From contig CAKAPZ010000013.1 in the NCBI GenBank assembly GCA_916720015.1, positions 1 through 13,856 of the forward strand: 13,856 bases of DNA, given 5' to 3'. This document shows, in pieces, positions 13,811 to 13,856 of this stretch (its first letter is position 1; each line of letters opens with the position of its first letter). The notes under the pieces are model-generated. The model had not been told where the DNA came from, searched no databases, and worked only from the letters and a program-made list of their open reading frames with translations. This DNA comes from an uncultured Atopobium sp. Its GTDB lineage: Bacteria; Actinomycetota; Coriobacteriia; Coriobacteriales; Atopobiaceae. Position numbers and translations under genes: made by a program.

Positions 13811-13856
13811 CTTACCACCAGTAGGTAATTGCAACCATTTCTGAAACATATCGATA
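13811..13856 (-). promoter_or_regulatory. Region upstream of the riboswitch
   Basis: The remaining 46 nt should hold or border the operon promoter. TTGCAA is present at about 13829-13834, but no matching -10 box is seen at 17 nt. A small inverted repeat, TTACC and GGTAA around 7 nt (13813-13829), is visible. No firm call is possible because the window ends here. Confidence 0.2.

Noticed and set aside
1..13856. Insertion sequence or prophage
   Set aside because: No transposase, integrase or phage gene is present; all nine protein genes are housekeeping or transport genes.

Overview
The window looks like a stretch of chromosome from an anaerobic actinobacterium of the Coriobacteriia, perhaps Atopobiaceae (Lancefieldella/Atopobium/Olsenella type). 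This placement is an inference from the gene style: single-chain PurL of the clostridial/coriobacterial kind, a glmU-prs pair, fused ECF ATPases and mid-range GC. No marker gene settles it. All nine protein genes and the one tRNA lie on the minus strand, so transcription runs from the right end to the left.

Layout in the direction of transcription. At the right end an FMN riboswitch (about 13687-13810) leads a riboflavin uptake operon: ribU (S component), a double ATPase carrying both EcfA domains in one chain, and ecfT. The three genes overlap or abut and together make a complete ECF transporter. A run of six 12-16 nt tandem repeats crosses the ecfT stop codon. Next comes purL, a 1251-residue FGAM synthase with its glutaminase domain fused at the C-terminus, which has its own candidate promoter. 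A gene-free stretch of about 590 bp (5890-6475) follows and is packed with repeats. Then comes a tight cluster of galE, a trans-polyprenyl diphosphate synthase and a cytoplasmic-looking peptidoglycan-binding protein, followed by tRNA-Gln(UUG) and the glmU-prs pair.

Functional themes are nucleotide and sugar-nucleotide supply (PRPP, FGAM, UDP-GlcNAc, UDP-Gal), the isoprenoid carrier supply and cell-wall sensing, plus flavin import. GlmU, the prenyl synthase and the peptidoglycan-binding protein all bear on wall-precursor synthesis.

The protein genes are mostly ordinary. The unusual content is at DNA level. (1) The 9-mer TGGCGAGAA occurs 14 times exactly, on both strands and in several reading frames (about 0.1 expected by chance), inside genes as well as between them. 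(2) Two related kinds of array, each of three direct units of 25-26 nt at a 30-32 nt period, lie between genes. The two fully visible arrays also start with an inverted unit. The two kinds share their outer sequence but differ in the core word. (3) A composite element of about 235 bp is duplicated right behind the stop codons of prs and purL and ends in a hairpin that is conserved at RNA level. These are the best candidates for something undescribed.
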